A stretch of DNA of 14,974 nucleotides from positions 1 to 14,974 of the forward strand of contig JAKSSJ010000022.1 of NCBI GenBank assembly GCA_024403215.1. The letters run 5' to 3'. This DNA comes from Clostridia bacterium. GTDB lineage: Bacteria > Bacillota > Clostridia > Peptostreptococcales > Anaerovoracaceae. A model generated the notes under the pieces. That model worked only from the letters and a program-made list of their open reading frames with translations, was not told the DNA's origin and searched no databases. Below, one piece after another: positions 1 through 6,333 of the stretch (its first letter is position 1; every line of letters begins with the position of its first letter). A program made the translations under genes and the position numbers.

Positions 1-551
1 TTGCAATGCAGGTTGCAGCTATGAACCCACAGTATGTAAGCAGAAACGATATTACTGCTGAAGAACTGGACAAGCTTAAGAACATCACAGTTGAAAGCTC
101 ATTAAATGATCCTTTCAACCTTCCAAAGCCAATTCTTAACGAGCTTTTAGACAAGGCTGTTAACGGTGTTTGGAGCAAGGAAGATGTTGCTATCTTAGAA
201 GAAAAGAGAGCTGATAAGAAGTTTAACTTCAACTTCATCACAAACTTCATTTCTGATGAAGCAAAGGCTAAGCTTGCTGAGCTTTCTCTTGCAAACAGAG
301 AAGCAACAGTTGCAAACAAGATGTTTGCTGGCGCAATTGAAGGCCGTGTTTCCAAGCAGCTTAAGGAAATCTGCCTCCTTGACCAGACTTATGTAAAGGC
401 TGAAGACGGAAAGCAGACTGTTTCCCAGTACCTCGCTTCTGTAAACAAGGACCTTGCTATTGCTAAGGTTGTTCGTTTCGAAGTTGGCGAAGGTATCGAA
501 AAGAGAGAAGAGAACTTTGCAGAAGAAGTAGCTAAGCAGATGCAAGGCTAA
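1..551 (+). CDS. tsf: Elongation factor Ts, C-terminal part (cut by left window edge)
   Basis: EF-Ts is the guanine-nucleotide exchange factor that recycles EF-Tu-GDP to EF-Tu-GTP in the cytoplasm. The reading frame is open from base 3 (codon phase 3), so the gene begins upstream. What remains is the C-terminal core with family-typical stretches: MQVAAMNPQYVSR at the start, then KEICLLDQ.YVK, then QYLASVNKDLAIAKVVRFEVGEGIEKREENFAEEV near the end (recognised from memory of the family). The N-terminal UBA-like domain and the TDFVA exchange motif lie outside the window. Codon use is strongly biased (AAG for Lys, CTT and CTC for Leu), as expected for a highly expressed protein. rpsB normally lies just upstream. 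The TAA stop at 549-551 lies inside the left arm of a long inverted repeat, and an intrinsic terminator follows at 716-742. The identification is firm; the true start cannot be seen. Confidence 0.96.
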   Translation, partial: AMQVAAMNPQYVSRNDITAEELDKLKNITVESSLNDPFNLPKPILNELLDKAVNGVWSKEDVAILEEKRADKKFNFNFITNFISDEAKAKLAELSLANREATVANKMFAGAIEGRVSKQLKEICLLDQTYVKAEDGKQTVSQYLASVNKDLAIAKVVRFEVGEGIEKREENFAEEVAKQMQG

Positions 552-674
552 AACTTGTTAATTTTGCGCCTGACTTTGTCGTCTGCGCTTGTTCGGTGCT
601 CACGTAGCCATAAGTACGTTCCGCTCCTCACAAGCTTGACTCCTCGTCATGCATCAAAATTAACTGCGTTTTAG
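548..674. repeat. Long nested imperfect inverted repeat overlapping the tsf stop codon
   Basis: The two halves pair colinearly over 127 bases. CTAAAAC (548-554) pairs with GTTTTAG (668-674). GTTAATTTTG (557-566) pairs with CAAAATTAAC (655-664). TGAC (571-574) pairs with GTCA (646-649), CTTGT (588-592) with ACAAG (630-634), GG (595-596) with CC (626-627), GC (598-599) with GC (623-624), and ACGTA (602-606) with TACGT (615-619) around an 8-base apex. The outer 17 pairs are perfect apart from a 2/3-base internal loop. It has no T-tract of its own, no plausible reading frame, and is more GC-rich inside than its flanks. It may be a dispersed intergenic palindromic repeat, an mRNA 3'-end stabiliser or a protein-binding site. 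The structure is seen directly; any function is inference. Confidence 0.8.
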
Positions 675-715
675 GGGACTTAATAATTAGTTCGGAATTG
701 AACATTTTTACTACG

Positions 716-742
716 AAAGCGAACCGAAAGGTTCGCTTTTTT
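716..742 (+). terminator. Rho-independent terminator after tsf
   Basis: A perfect 10-bp stem, AAAGCGAACC (716-725) with GGTTCGCTTT (730-739), closes a GAAA tetraloop (726-729), and the T run extends through 742. It should end the (rpsB-)tsf transcript. The T-run also sits where the -35 region of the following promoter would be, so the terminator and the next promoter share bases. Confidence 0.93.
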
Positions 743-765
743 ATTGCTCGAATTAGTGATATAAT
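737..765 (+). promoter_or_regulatory. Extended -10 promoter for trxB-thiT
   Basis: A perfect TATAAT (760-765) is preceded by TG at the extended -10 position (757-758). Seventeen bases upstream is only a T-run (737-742), a poor -35, so recognition would depend on the extended -10. Transcription would begin about 7 bases downstream, near 772-773, which is the A of the trxB start codon. This is prediction from sequence only. Confidence 0.65.
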
Positions 766-772
766 TTATGGT

Positions 773-1699
773 ATGGAAAATTTGTATGACATTATCATAA
801 TAGGCGGTGGGCCGGCCGGACTTTCTGCGGCACTTTATGCTGGGCGCGCTAAGATGAAAACCCTGGTAATTGAGCAGGGCACTTTTGGTGGACAGATTAC
901 TTCTACTGCAGAAATTGAAAACTATCCGGGATCGGAAGAAGAGGAGAGTGGTTCTTCTCTTGTTCTTAGAATGAGAAAACAGGCAGAAAAATTTGGTGCA
1001 GAATTTATTTCGGACCAAGTTATTTCGGTTGATCTTAAAAAGAATCCAAAGGGTGTCTTTACTTTTGGTGCAGATTATTTTGCAAAGGCAGTAATCATTG
1101 CAAGCGGTGCTACATCTTCAAAGATTGGTTGCCCTGGCGAAGAAGAGTTTACTGGCAGAGGCATTTCTTACTGCGCAACCTGTGATGGTGCTTTCTTTGA
1201 AGGACTTCCTATTTACGTTGTTGGCGGTGGCGATGCTGCTGTCGAAGAAGCAATGTATCTTACTAGATTTTCTGATAACGTAAGTATTATTCATAGAAGA
1301 GATGAGCTAAGAGCTGCAAAGTCTATTCAGGAAAAGGCCTTTGCTAATCCTAAGATTCACTTCCTTTGGAATAGCGTCATTACTGAGTTTAAGGGTAGTG
1401 ATAAACTGGATTCCTTCATCTTAGAAAATACTAAGACTAAAGAACAAACAGAAATTAAGCATGATATGTTTGGTGTCTTTGTCTTTGTTGGTTTTAAACC
1501 TTCAACAGAAATTTTTGAGAATGATCTTCCTTTGGAAAAAGGATATATAAGAACTGATGAAAATATGAAGACTGTGCTTGACGGTGTTTATGCTGCAGGT
1601 GATTGCAGAATTAAATCTCTTCGTCAGGTAGTAACAGCAGTTTCCGATGGAGCAATTGCAGCAACTGAGGCTGCAAAATTTGTTGATAGTCAAGCATAA
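773..1699 (+). CDS. trxB: Thioredoxin reductase (NADPH, FAD)
   Basis: A 308-residue low-molecular-weight thioredoxin reductase that passes electrons from NADPH through FAD and a redox disulfide to thioredoxin in the cytoplasm. Visible motifs in order: FAD-binding GGGPAG (11-16), redox-active CATC (134-137) in ISYCATCDGAFF, NADPH-binding GGGDAAVEEA (151-160), HRRDELRAAK (174-183, basic residues that select NADPH), and the second FAD motif GVYAAGDCR (271-279). Length and motifs match the family, and the HRR motif argues against a ferredoxin-dependent flavin reductase. The frame is open upstream to a TTG at 698, but that extension would read through the terminator and promoter, and MENLYDIIIIGGGPAG is the usual family start, so I chose ATG 773. 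No Shine-Dalgarno sequence lies before it, and the predicted transcription start falls at or next to the ATG. Its TAA overlaps the thiT ATG by one base. Confidence 0.96.
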   Translation: MENLYDIIIIGGGPAGLSAALYAGRAKMKTLVIEQGTFGGQITSTAEIENYPGSEEEESGSSLVLRMRKQAEKFGAEFISDQVISVDLKKNPKGVFTFGADYFAKAVIIASGATSSKIGCPGEEEFTGRGISYCATCDGAFFEGLPIYVVGGGDAAVEEAMYLTRFSDNVSIIHRRDELRAAKSIQEKAFANPKIHFLWNSVITEFKGSDKLDSFILENTKTKEQTEIKHDMFGVFVFVGFKPSTEIFENDLPLEKGYIRTDENMKTVLDGVYAAGDCRIKSLRQVVTAVSDGAIAATEAAKFVDSQA

Positions 1700-2337
1700 T
1701 GGATAATAAGCAAAGAAAAACTGCAAATAATATTAGCATTATAGCAGAGTGTGCAGTACTAATTGCTGTTGGAACTATACTTGCACAAATAAAAATTTTT
1801 AGGATGCCAAATGGTGGCTCGGTAACTGCAGCTTCCATGGTACCTTTTCTTTTGATTAGTTATAGGCACGGCACAAAGTGGGGATTGCTTTCCGGATTTG
1901 TAAATGCGCTTTTGCAAATGCTGCTTGGCAGCATTTACCCTCCAGTAGCCCCAGGCGCTGCAGCCTATTTTCTTGAAATACTCTTAGATTATATTCTGGC
2001 CTACATGGTCCTTGGATTTTCGGGCAGCTTTTGTGCCTTTTTCTCAAAGCTTTTATCTAAAGATAGAGCTAAATCTCCTCAAAACGACAAATCGAAAATG
2101 CTTGTTAGCGTTGGAATTTCAACGTTTGCATGCTGTCTGTTAAGGTTTTTCTGCGCATTTTTGTCCGGTTTTTTGGTTTGGGACGACGTGCTCCAAAACG
2201 GTATGGCGGCTGTAATTTATAGCCTTGGTTATAATGCCAGCTACCTAGGCCCTGAAAGTGTTATTACAGTAATTGTTACATTAATACTATATAAGGCATA
2301 CCCAGCCTTCTTTAAATCTGGTATAATATATAAGTAA
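1699..2337 (+). CDS. thiT: Thiamine ECF transporter S component (ThiT/YuaJ family)
   Basis: A 212-residue integral membrane protein, predicted to be the substrate-capturing S component that binds thiamine and docks onto a shared ECF energy-coupling module (EcfA, EcfA', EcfT) encoded elsewhere. About six hydrophobic segments are visible. Family-like stretches are FRMPNGGSVTAASMVPFLLISYRHG (residues 34-58), GFVNALLQMLLG (66-77), LLDYILAYMVLG (95-106), RFFCAFLSGFLVWDD (149-163) and YSLGYNASYLGPES (174-187), which carry the conserved Trp and Asn expected in the thiamine pocket. Two ligand-region positions seem altered: Asp97 where Glu is found in the characterised Lactococcus protein, and Ala152 where a His is common. 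A charged, probably cytosolic loop of about 20 residues (119-134) is longer than I expect. It is coupled to trxB by a TAATG overlap and has no TPP riboswitch upstream. ThiT is the best match, but altered specificity is possible. Confidence 0.83.
   Translation: MDNKQRKTANNISIIAECAVLIAVGTILAQIKIFRMPNGGSVTAASMVPFLLISYRHGTKWGLLSGFVNALLQMLLGSIYPPVAPGAAAYFLEILLDYILAYMVLGFSGSFCAFFSKLLSKDRAKSPQNDKSKMLVSVGISTFACCLLRFFCAFLSGFLVWDDVLQNGMAAVIYSLGYNASYLGPESVITVIVTLILYKAYPAFFKSGIIYK
2319..2327 (+). promoter_or_regulatory. Extended -10 promoter for pyrH operon, inside 3' end of thiT
   Basis: TG (2319-2320), one base, then a perfect TATAAT (2322-2327), the same extended -10 layout as before trxB. No convincing -35 is present 17 bases upstream. 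A start near 2334 would give a leader of about 30 bases that contains the pyrH ribosome binding site AGGAGG (2354-2359). It would let pyrH-ispG be transcribed independently of trxB-thiT. Prediction only. Confidence 0.55.
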
Positions 2338-2363
2338 AAATATGTATATATTTAGGAGGAATT

Positions 2364-3080
2364 ATGGCTACTAAAAAAGCTGCAAAATACAAAAGAGTAC
2401 TTCTTAAAGTAAGCGGAGAAGCTTTATGTTGTGAGGATGGAAAAGGTATCTCGCCAGAAAAGCTTGCAAAGGTTGCTAAAGAAGTAAAAGCATTGGTTAG
2501 AATGGGCGTTCAGGTTGGAATTGTTTGCGGAGGCGGCAATTTCTGGAGAGGCAGAAGCTCTGGCGATATGGATAGAGCAACAGCAGACTATATTGGAATG
2601 CTGGCAACCTGCATGAATGGGCTCGCACTAAAAGATGCTTTTGTGAACGCAGGTATTGATACAAGACTTCTTACAGCAGTTTCAATGCCAACAGTTGCAG
2701 AACCTCACACCATCAATAGAGCAAGAAAGCTTTTAGATGAAGGAGTTGTTTGCATCTTTGCTGGTGGAACTGGTAGTCCATTCTTCTCAACAGATACTGG
2801 CGCTGCATTAAGAGCCATTGAGGTTGAGGCAGATGTAATTCTTCTTGCTAAGAATATTGATGCTGTTTATGATTCAGATCCAGCAAAGAATCCTAAGGCA
2901 AAAAAGTTTGATAAGATTTCTCATACAGAAGTTTTGGAAAAGGATCTTAAGGTTATGGATGCAACAGCAGCATCACTTTGCAGAGATAATAATATGATGA
3001 TTCACGTCTTTGGTCTTAAAGAAAAGGATGCAATTCTTAAGGCATGCAGAGGCGAGAAAATTGGTACAATTGTATACTAG
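2364..3080 (+). CDS. pyrH: UMP kinase
   Basis: A 238-residue bacterial UMP kinase of the amino-acid-kinase fold, which phosphorylates UMP to UDP with ATP in pyrimidine nucleotide synthesis. It is normally a hexamer, activated by GTP and inhibited by UTP. Motifs: KVSGEAL phosphate loop (15-21), CGGGNFWRG (55-63), DYIGMLATCMNGLALKD (75-91), GGTGSPFFSTDTGAALRA (134-151, UMP/ATP site) and KNIDAVYDSDP (163-173). Length is normal. The start is fixed by AGGAGGA (2354-2360) four bases before ATG. Lys-rich residues 2-10 form a short extension before the fold. The next gene's Shine-Dalgarno (AGGAGG, 3079-3084) overlaps the pyrH TAG stop. pyrH-frr is one of the best conserved bacterial gene pairs. Confidence 0.97.
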   Translation: MATKKAAKYKRVLLKVSGEALCCEDGKGISPEKLAKVAKEVKALVRMGVQVGIVCGGGNFWRGRSSGDMDRATADYIGMLATCMNGLALKDAFVNAGIDTRLLTAVSMPTVAEPHTINRARKLLDEGVVCIFAGGTGSPFFSTDTGAALRAIEVEADVILLAKNIDAVYDSDPAKNPKAKKFDKISHTEVLEKDLKVMDATAASLCRDNNMMIHVFGLKEKDAILKACRGEKIGTIVY

Positions 3081-3089
3081 GAGGATAAT

Positions 3090-3641
3090 ATGGGAGCTTT
3101 AGAAACCTATCAAGAAAAAATGGCAAAGACCTTAAGCGTACTTAAGGAAGATCTTAATACTGTTAGAGCTGGACGTGCTAATGCTTCACTTCTAGATCAG
3201 ATTTCAGTTGATTACTATGGAACAATGACACCAGTAAAGAACATGGCAAACATTCAGGTTCCAGATCCAAGAAGCATTACAATTACACCTTTCGACCCTT
3301 CAATGTGTAAGGCAATCGAGAAGGCAATTCAGGTTTCCAACATCGGAATTAATCCTAACTCTGATGGTAAGGTGATTAGACTTGTAATTCCACCACTTAC
3401 AGAGGAAAGAAGACTTGAGCTTGCAAAGACTATTAAGAAGATGGGCGAGGAGTCAAGAGTTGCAGTAAGAAACTGCAGAAGAGATGCTAACGAGCAAGTC
3501 AAGAAAGATCAAAAGGATGGTCTTATCACAGAAGATGATGAGAAGAATGATCTTGACGAAATTCAAAAGATGACTGATAAGTGCATGAAAGATATTGATA
3601 ATATCCTTGCTACAAAAGAAAAGGAACCCATGGCACTGTAG
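3090..3641 (+). CDS. frr: Ribosome recycling factor
   Basis: A 183-residue RRF, which with EF-G splits post-termination ribosomes so subunits can be reused. Family landmarks are VRAGRANASLLD (25-36), VDYYGTMTPVKNMANI (40-55), DPRSITITPFD (59-69), NPNSDGKVIRLVIPPLTEERR (88-108, the inter-domain segment) and the basic helix RNCRRDANEQVKK (127-139). The protein is predicted to have the usual long coiled three-helix domain I with a small inserted domain II. Length equals the family norm of about 185. The start is set by AGGAGG at 3079-3084, five bases before ATG. Its TAG overlaps the GTG start of uppS by one base. Codon use is strongly biased, as in tsf. Confidence 0.98.
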   Translation: MGALETYQEKMAKTLSVLKEDLNTVRAGRANASLLDQISVDYYGTMTPVKNMANIQVPDPRSITITPFDPSMCKAIEKAIQVSNIGINPNSDGKVIRLVIPPLTEERRLELAKTIKKMGEESRVAVRNCRRDANEQVKKDQKDGLITEDDEKNDLDEIQKMTDKCMKDIDNILATKEKEPMAL

Positions 3642-4351
3642 TGAATACATCGCTTGATAAAAACAGAATACCACGCCACGTTGCCATCATTATGGATGGC
3701 AACGGGCGCTGGGCTAAGGCTAAAGGCCAGCCTAGACTTTTTGGTCATAATGCTGGTATGGAGGCTTTAAGGGAAATTGTAAGACACAGTCAAACACTTG
3801 GCGTAAAGTATTTGACTGTTTATGCTTTTTCTACGGAGAGCGGGAAGAGACCAGAAGATGAGGGTGCTGGTCTTTTTAAGCTGCTCGTAAAATATTTTGG
3901 CTCGGAAATTGACGAGCTGCATGCTAATCATGTTAAGGTAAATATAATTGGTGATTGGAGCAAGCTTCCAGCAGAATCCAAACAAGCAATTAATGATGCC
4001 TTAGAAAAAACAAAGAATAATGACGGCTTAGTATTTTCTATTGCACTAAACTATGGTGGCAGAGATGAAATAGCAAGAGCTGTTAAAAATATTATTGAAT
4101 CTGGCGTAAATGCGGCAGATATTACAGAAGAACTTATGTCTAAAAATTTATATACTGCTGATATTCCAGATCCAGAGCTTGTTATTAGAACAAGTGGAGA
4201 ACTTAGACTTTCTAATTTCCTCATCTGGCAGAGCGCATATTCTGAAATAGTAATTACACCAGTTTTATGGCCTGACTTTACTAAAGAAGAATATGAGAAA
4301 TGCATTCTAGAGTATCAGGGAAGAGACAGAAGATTTGGAGGTATAAAATGA
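3641..4351 (+). CDS. uppS: Isoprenyl transferase (undecaprenyl diphosphate synthase)
   Basis: A 236-residue cis-prenyltransferase that adds isopentenyl diphosphate units to farnesyl diphosphate to build the C55 lipid carrier for peptidoglycan and other wall polymers, at the inner face of the membrane. Motifs: HVAIIMDGNGRWAK (13-26, catalytic Asp19), the FGHNAGMEALR diphosphate-binding stretch (34-44), YAFSTES (61-67), and the C-terminal RTSGELRLSNFLIWQSAYSE (183-202) with WPDF and RDRRFGG. The usual region III motif FS(S/T)ENW reads FSTESG, so the near-invariant Asn and Trp (E. coli Asn74, Trp75) are Ser67 and Gly68. The start is GTG in a TAGTG overlap with frr, with only a weak AAGGA upstream, suggesting translational coupling. 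The next in-frame ATG (Met18) lies inside the catalytic motif, so GTG is the only sensible start. cdsA overlaps by four bases. Confidence 0.95.
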   Translation: MNTSLDKNRIPRHVAIIMDGNGRWAKAKGQPRLFGHNAGMEALREIVRHSQTLGVKYLTVYAFSTESGKRPEDEGAGLFKLLVKYFGSEIDELHANHVKVNIIGDWSKLPAESKQAINDALEKTKNNDGLVFSIALNYGGRDEIARAVKNIIESGVNAADITEELMSKNLYTADIPDPELVIRTSGELRLSNFLIWQSAYSEIVITPVLWPDFTKEEYEKCILEYQGRDRRFGGIK

Positions 4352-5172
4352 AGCAGAGAATCATTTCAGCTTTAATTATGCTTCCACTTTTTGCATTTAT
4401 ATATCTTGGAGGCATTCCACTTCTTGCAATTTGCATTATAGGTTCTGGCCTTTGTATGTATGAATTTTATAGAGGTTATGAAAATATCAATGTTAAAGCC
4501 GATAAGATTGTAGGCTTTTTACTGCTTGCAATGCTATATGTGATTATTATCTATGGCGAGTATTTGAACGCAAGAGGTTTAGTGTATTCTCATCTTTTGT
4601 TGCTTTGGACCTGCCTTACTATTGCCATTGGCCTTGCAATTACTCTGTTTAGAGCAGATAACAATATTGTTGATGGACCAATAACAAGCCTTGGTGTTTT
4701 GTACATTGGATTCTTTGCATCGCATCTAGTACTTATTGATAGACTTCCATCTACAAATGGTTTTGATAATGGTCATCTTGTTTGGCTGGTATTTTTAGCG
4801 TCCTTTGGCAGTGATATCTTTGCGTACTTTGTAGGCTGCGCTATTGGTAAGCATAAGCTTTGTCCAAATATTTCTCCAAAGAAAACTGTTGAAGGTGCAA
4901 TTGGTGGAATCATTGGAAGCATGCTTTTGTGCTTTGCCTTTGGCTATTTTGTATGCCCTCAGTATTTAATCCATACTATTATTATCGGCTTTGTGGGCAG
5001 TTTCTTTGCAATGGCAGGGGACCTTATTGCATCTATATTTAAACGTAAGATGGGAATAAAAGATTATGGTGCAATTATTCCTGGTCATGGTGGATTTTTG
5101 GATAGATTTGATTCAGTAATCTTTGTAGCACCATTCGTTTATTACTACATATTAGTTGTTATTAAACCATAA
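4348..5172 (+). CDS. cdsA: Phosphatidate cytidylyltransferase (CDP-diacylglycerol synthase)
   Basis: A 274-residue polytopic membrane enzyme that makes CDP-diacylglycerol from phosphatidic acid and CTP, the branch point to phosphatidylglycerol and other phospholipids. About eight hydrophobic segments are visible. The family motifs are SDIFAY (155-160), GKHKLCPNISPKKTVEG (167-183) and the C-terminal signature from Ser229 to Asp255 (S-x-x-KR-x4-KD ... PGHGGFLDRFD), which holds the metal-binding acidic residues. The frame is open upstream to 4300, but ATG 4348 is preferred: it has GGAGG at 4337-4341 with good spacing, forms an ATGA overlap with the uppS stop, and gives the usual MKQRIISAL-type start. 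dxr follows after three bases. Confidence 0.96.
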   Translation: MKQRIISALIMLPLFAFIYLGGIPLLAICIIGSGLCMYEFYRGYENINVKADKIVGFLLLAMLYVIIIYGEYLNARGLVYSHLLLLWTCLTIAIGLAITLFRADNNIVDGPITSLGVLYIGFFASHLVLIDRLPSTNGFDNGHLVWLVFLASFGSDIFAYFVGCAIGKHKLCPNISPKKTVEGAIGGIIGSMLLCFAFGYFVCPQYLIHTIIIGFVGSFFAMAGDLIASIFKRKMGIKDYGAIIPGHGGFLDRFDSVIFVAPFVYYYILVVIKP

Positions 5173-5175
5173 GTT

Positions 5176-6333
5176 ATGAAAAGAATTTCTGTTTTAGGCT
5201 CAACTGGATCAATTGGAACTCAGACTCTTGATGTTATTAGACATTGCAAGGGCGAGTTTGATGTGGTTGTTTTGACCTGTGGCCATAATATTGGTTTATT
5301 AGAAAAACAAATAATTGAATTCAGTCCAAAGCTTGTTTGCGTGTCAGAGGAGGCAGACGCTAAGAAACTTAAAGAAGAGTTTAAGAATCTTACAGTTTAC
5401 TTTGGACGCGATGGACTTAACAAGGCTGCAGCTTTTGAGAACACTGATCTTGTTGTTAATGCTCTTATGGGACTGTCTGGCTTTGAGCCAACTGTGTATG
5501 CTCTAAGAGCAAAGAAAAATATCGCTCTTTCAAATAAGGAAACGCTTATCTCTGGCGGAGATATAATTATGAAACTCGCAAAGGATAACGGAGTATTTAT
5601 TTATCCTGTTGATTCAGAGCATTCTGCAATATTCCAGTGTCTTCAGGGAGCGGGAGATAACAAAATTAAAAGGCTGCTTCTGACTGCATCGGGTGGTCCA
5701 TTTAGAGGATATACAAAAGAGCAGCTAGAGAATGTTACAGTAGAAGAAGCACTTAATCATCCAGTATGGGCAATGGGCTCTAAGGTTACCATTGATTCTG
5801 CTACTATGATGAATAAGGGTAATGAAGTAATAGAAGCTTGTACGCTCTTTGATGTAGACCCTGACAATGTTACGGTTGTGGTTCACAAAGAAAGCGCAAT
5901 GCATTCTGCTGTTGAGTTTGAGGATGGCGCTATAATCGCTCAGATGGGAGTTCCTGATATGAAGCTTCCTATCTCTTATGCGATTAATTATCCGAATAGA
6001 ATTAATGGTGTATCAGAATCGCTTGATCTATTTAAGCTTTCTGCTATGCATTTTGAGGAATGCGATAGAAAAGTATTTAAATGCCTAGACCTTGCATTTT
6101 ATGCAATGAAGAAGGGCTTATCATATAGAGTAGTTTTGAATGCATCTAATGAGATTGCTGTTGCTGCATTTTTAAAAGGGGAGATTAAATTTGTAGAAAT
6201 AGCAGAAGTTGTTGAAAAGGCTGTGATGAATCATAAGGGAGAAGCTTTAAAAACTCCTGAAGATGTATTAAGACTAGACGAGGAAGCAAGGGGCCTCGCA
6301 AGAGAAATAATTTTGGGATTAAAGGTGAAATAA
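5176..6333 (+). CDS. dxr: 1-deoxy-D-xylulose 5-phosphate reductoisomerase
   Basis: A 385-residue NADPH-dependent enzyme that converts DXP to 2-C-methyl-D-erythritol 4-phosphate, the committed step of the MEP isoprenoid pathway and the target of fosmidomycin. Motifs: NADPH-binding GSTGSIG (8-14), SNKETLI (119-125), metal-binding VDSEH with Asp146 and Glu148, ASGGPFRG (171-178, flexible loop side), NHPVWAMGSKVTIDSATMMNKGNE (194-217, third metal ligand Glu217), and the VVHKES and AQMGVPDMKLPI stretches. The KG-Leu-E of most homologues reads KG-Asn216-E here, next to the metal ligand. Length is normal. It starts three bases after cdsA with no clear Shine-Dalgarno, so translation probably relies on coupling. 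It supplies precursors used by UppS in the same operon. Confidence 0.97.
   Translation: MKRISVLGSTGSIGTQTLDVIRHCKGEFDVVVLTCGHNIGLLEKQIIEFSPKLVCVSEEADAKKLKEEFKNLTVYFGRDGLNKAAAFENTDLVVNALMGLSGFEPTVYALRAKKNIALSNKETLISGGDIIMKLAKDNGVFIYPVDSEHSAIFQCLQGAGDNKIKRLLLTASGGPFRGYTKEQLENVTVEEALNHPVWAMGSKVTIDSATMMNKGNEVIEACTLFDVDPDNVTVVVHKESAMHSAVEFEDGAIIAQMGVPDMKLPISYAINYPNRINGVSESLDLFKLSAMHFEECDRKVFKCLDLAFYAMKKGLSYRVVLNASNEIAVAAFLKGEIKFVEIAEVVEKAVMNHKGEALKTPEDVLRLDEEARGLAREIILGLKVK

Noticed and set aside
698..772. A 25-codon N-terminal extension of trxB from a TTG at 698
   Set aside because: It would translate through the terminator hairpin and promoter, and it has no ribosome binding site. The ATG at 773 gives the normal family N-terminus.
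552..772. Possible TPP or other riboswitch upstream of trxB-thiT
   Set aside because: The conserved TPP aptamer segments (CUGAGA and the ACC-UGAUCUGGAUAAU region) are not present, and the structure seen is a simple nested palindrome upstream of a terminator and a promoter.
768..772. An alternative ATG at 768 just before trxB
   Set aside because: It is out of frame with trxB, runs only a few codons, and would lie upstream of the predicted transcription start.
1916..1936. Perfect 9-bp hairpin (AAATGCTGC with GCAGCATTT, 3-base loop) inside thiT
   Set aside because: It is within a coding region, lacks a T-tract and has no relation to a gene boundary. One or so such stems are expected by chance in 15 kb of AT-rich DNA.
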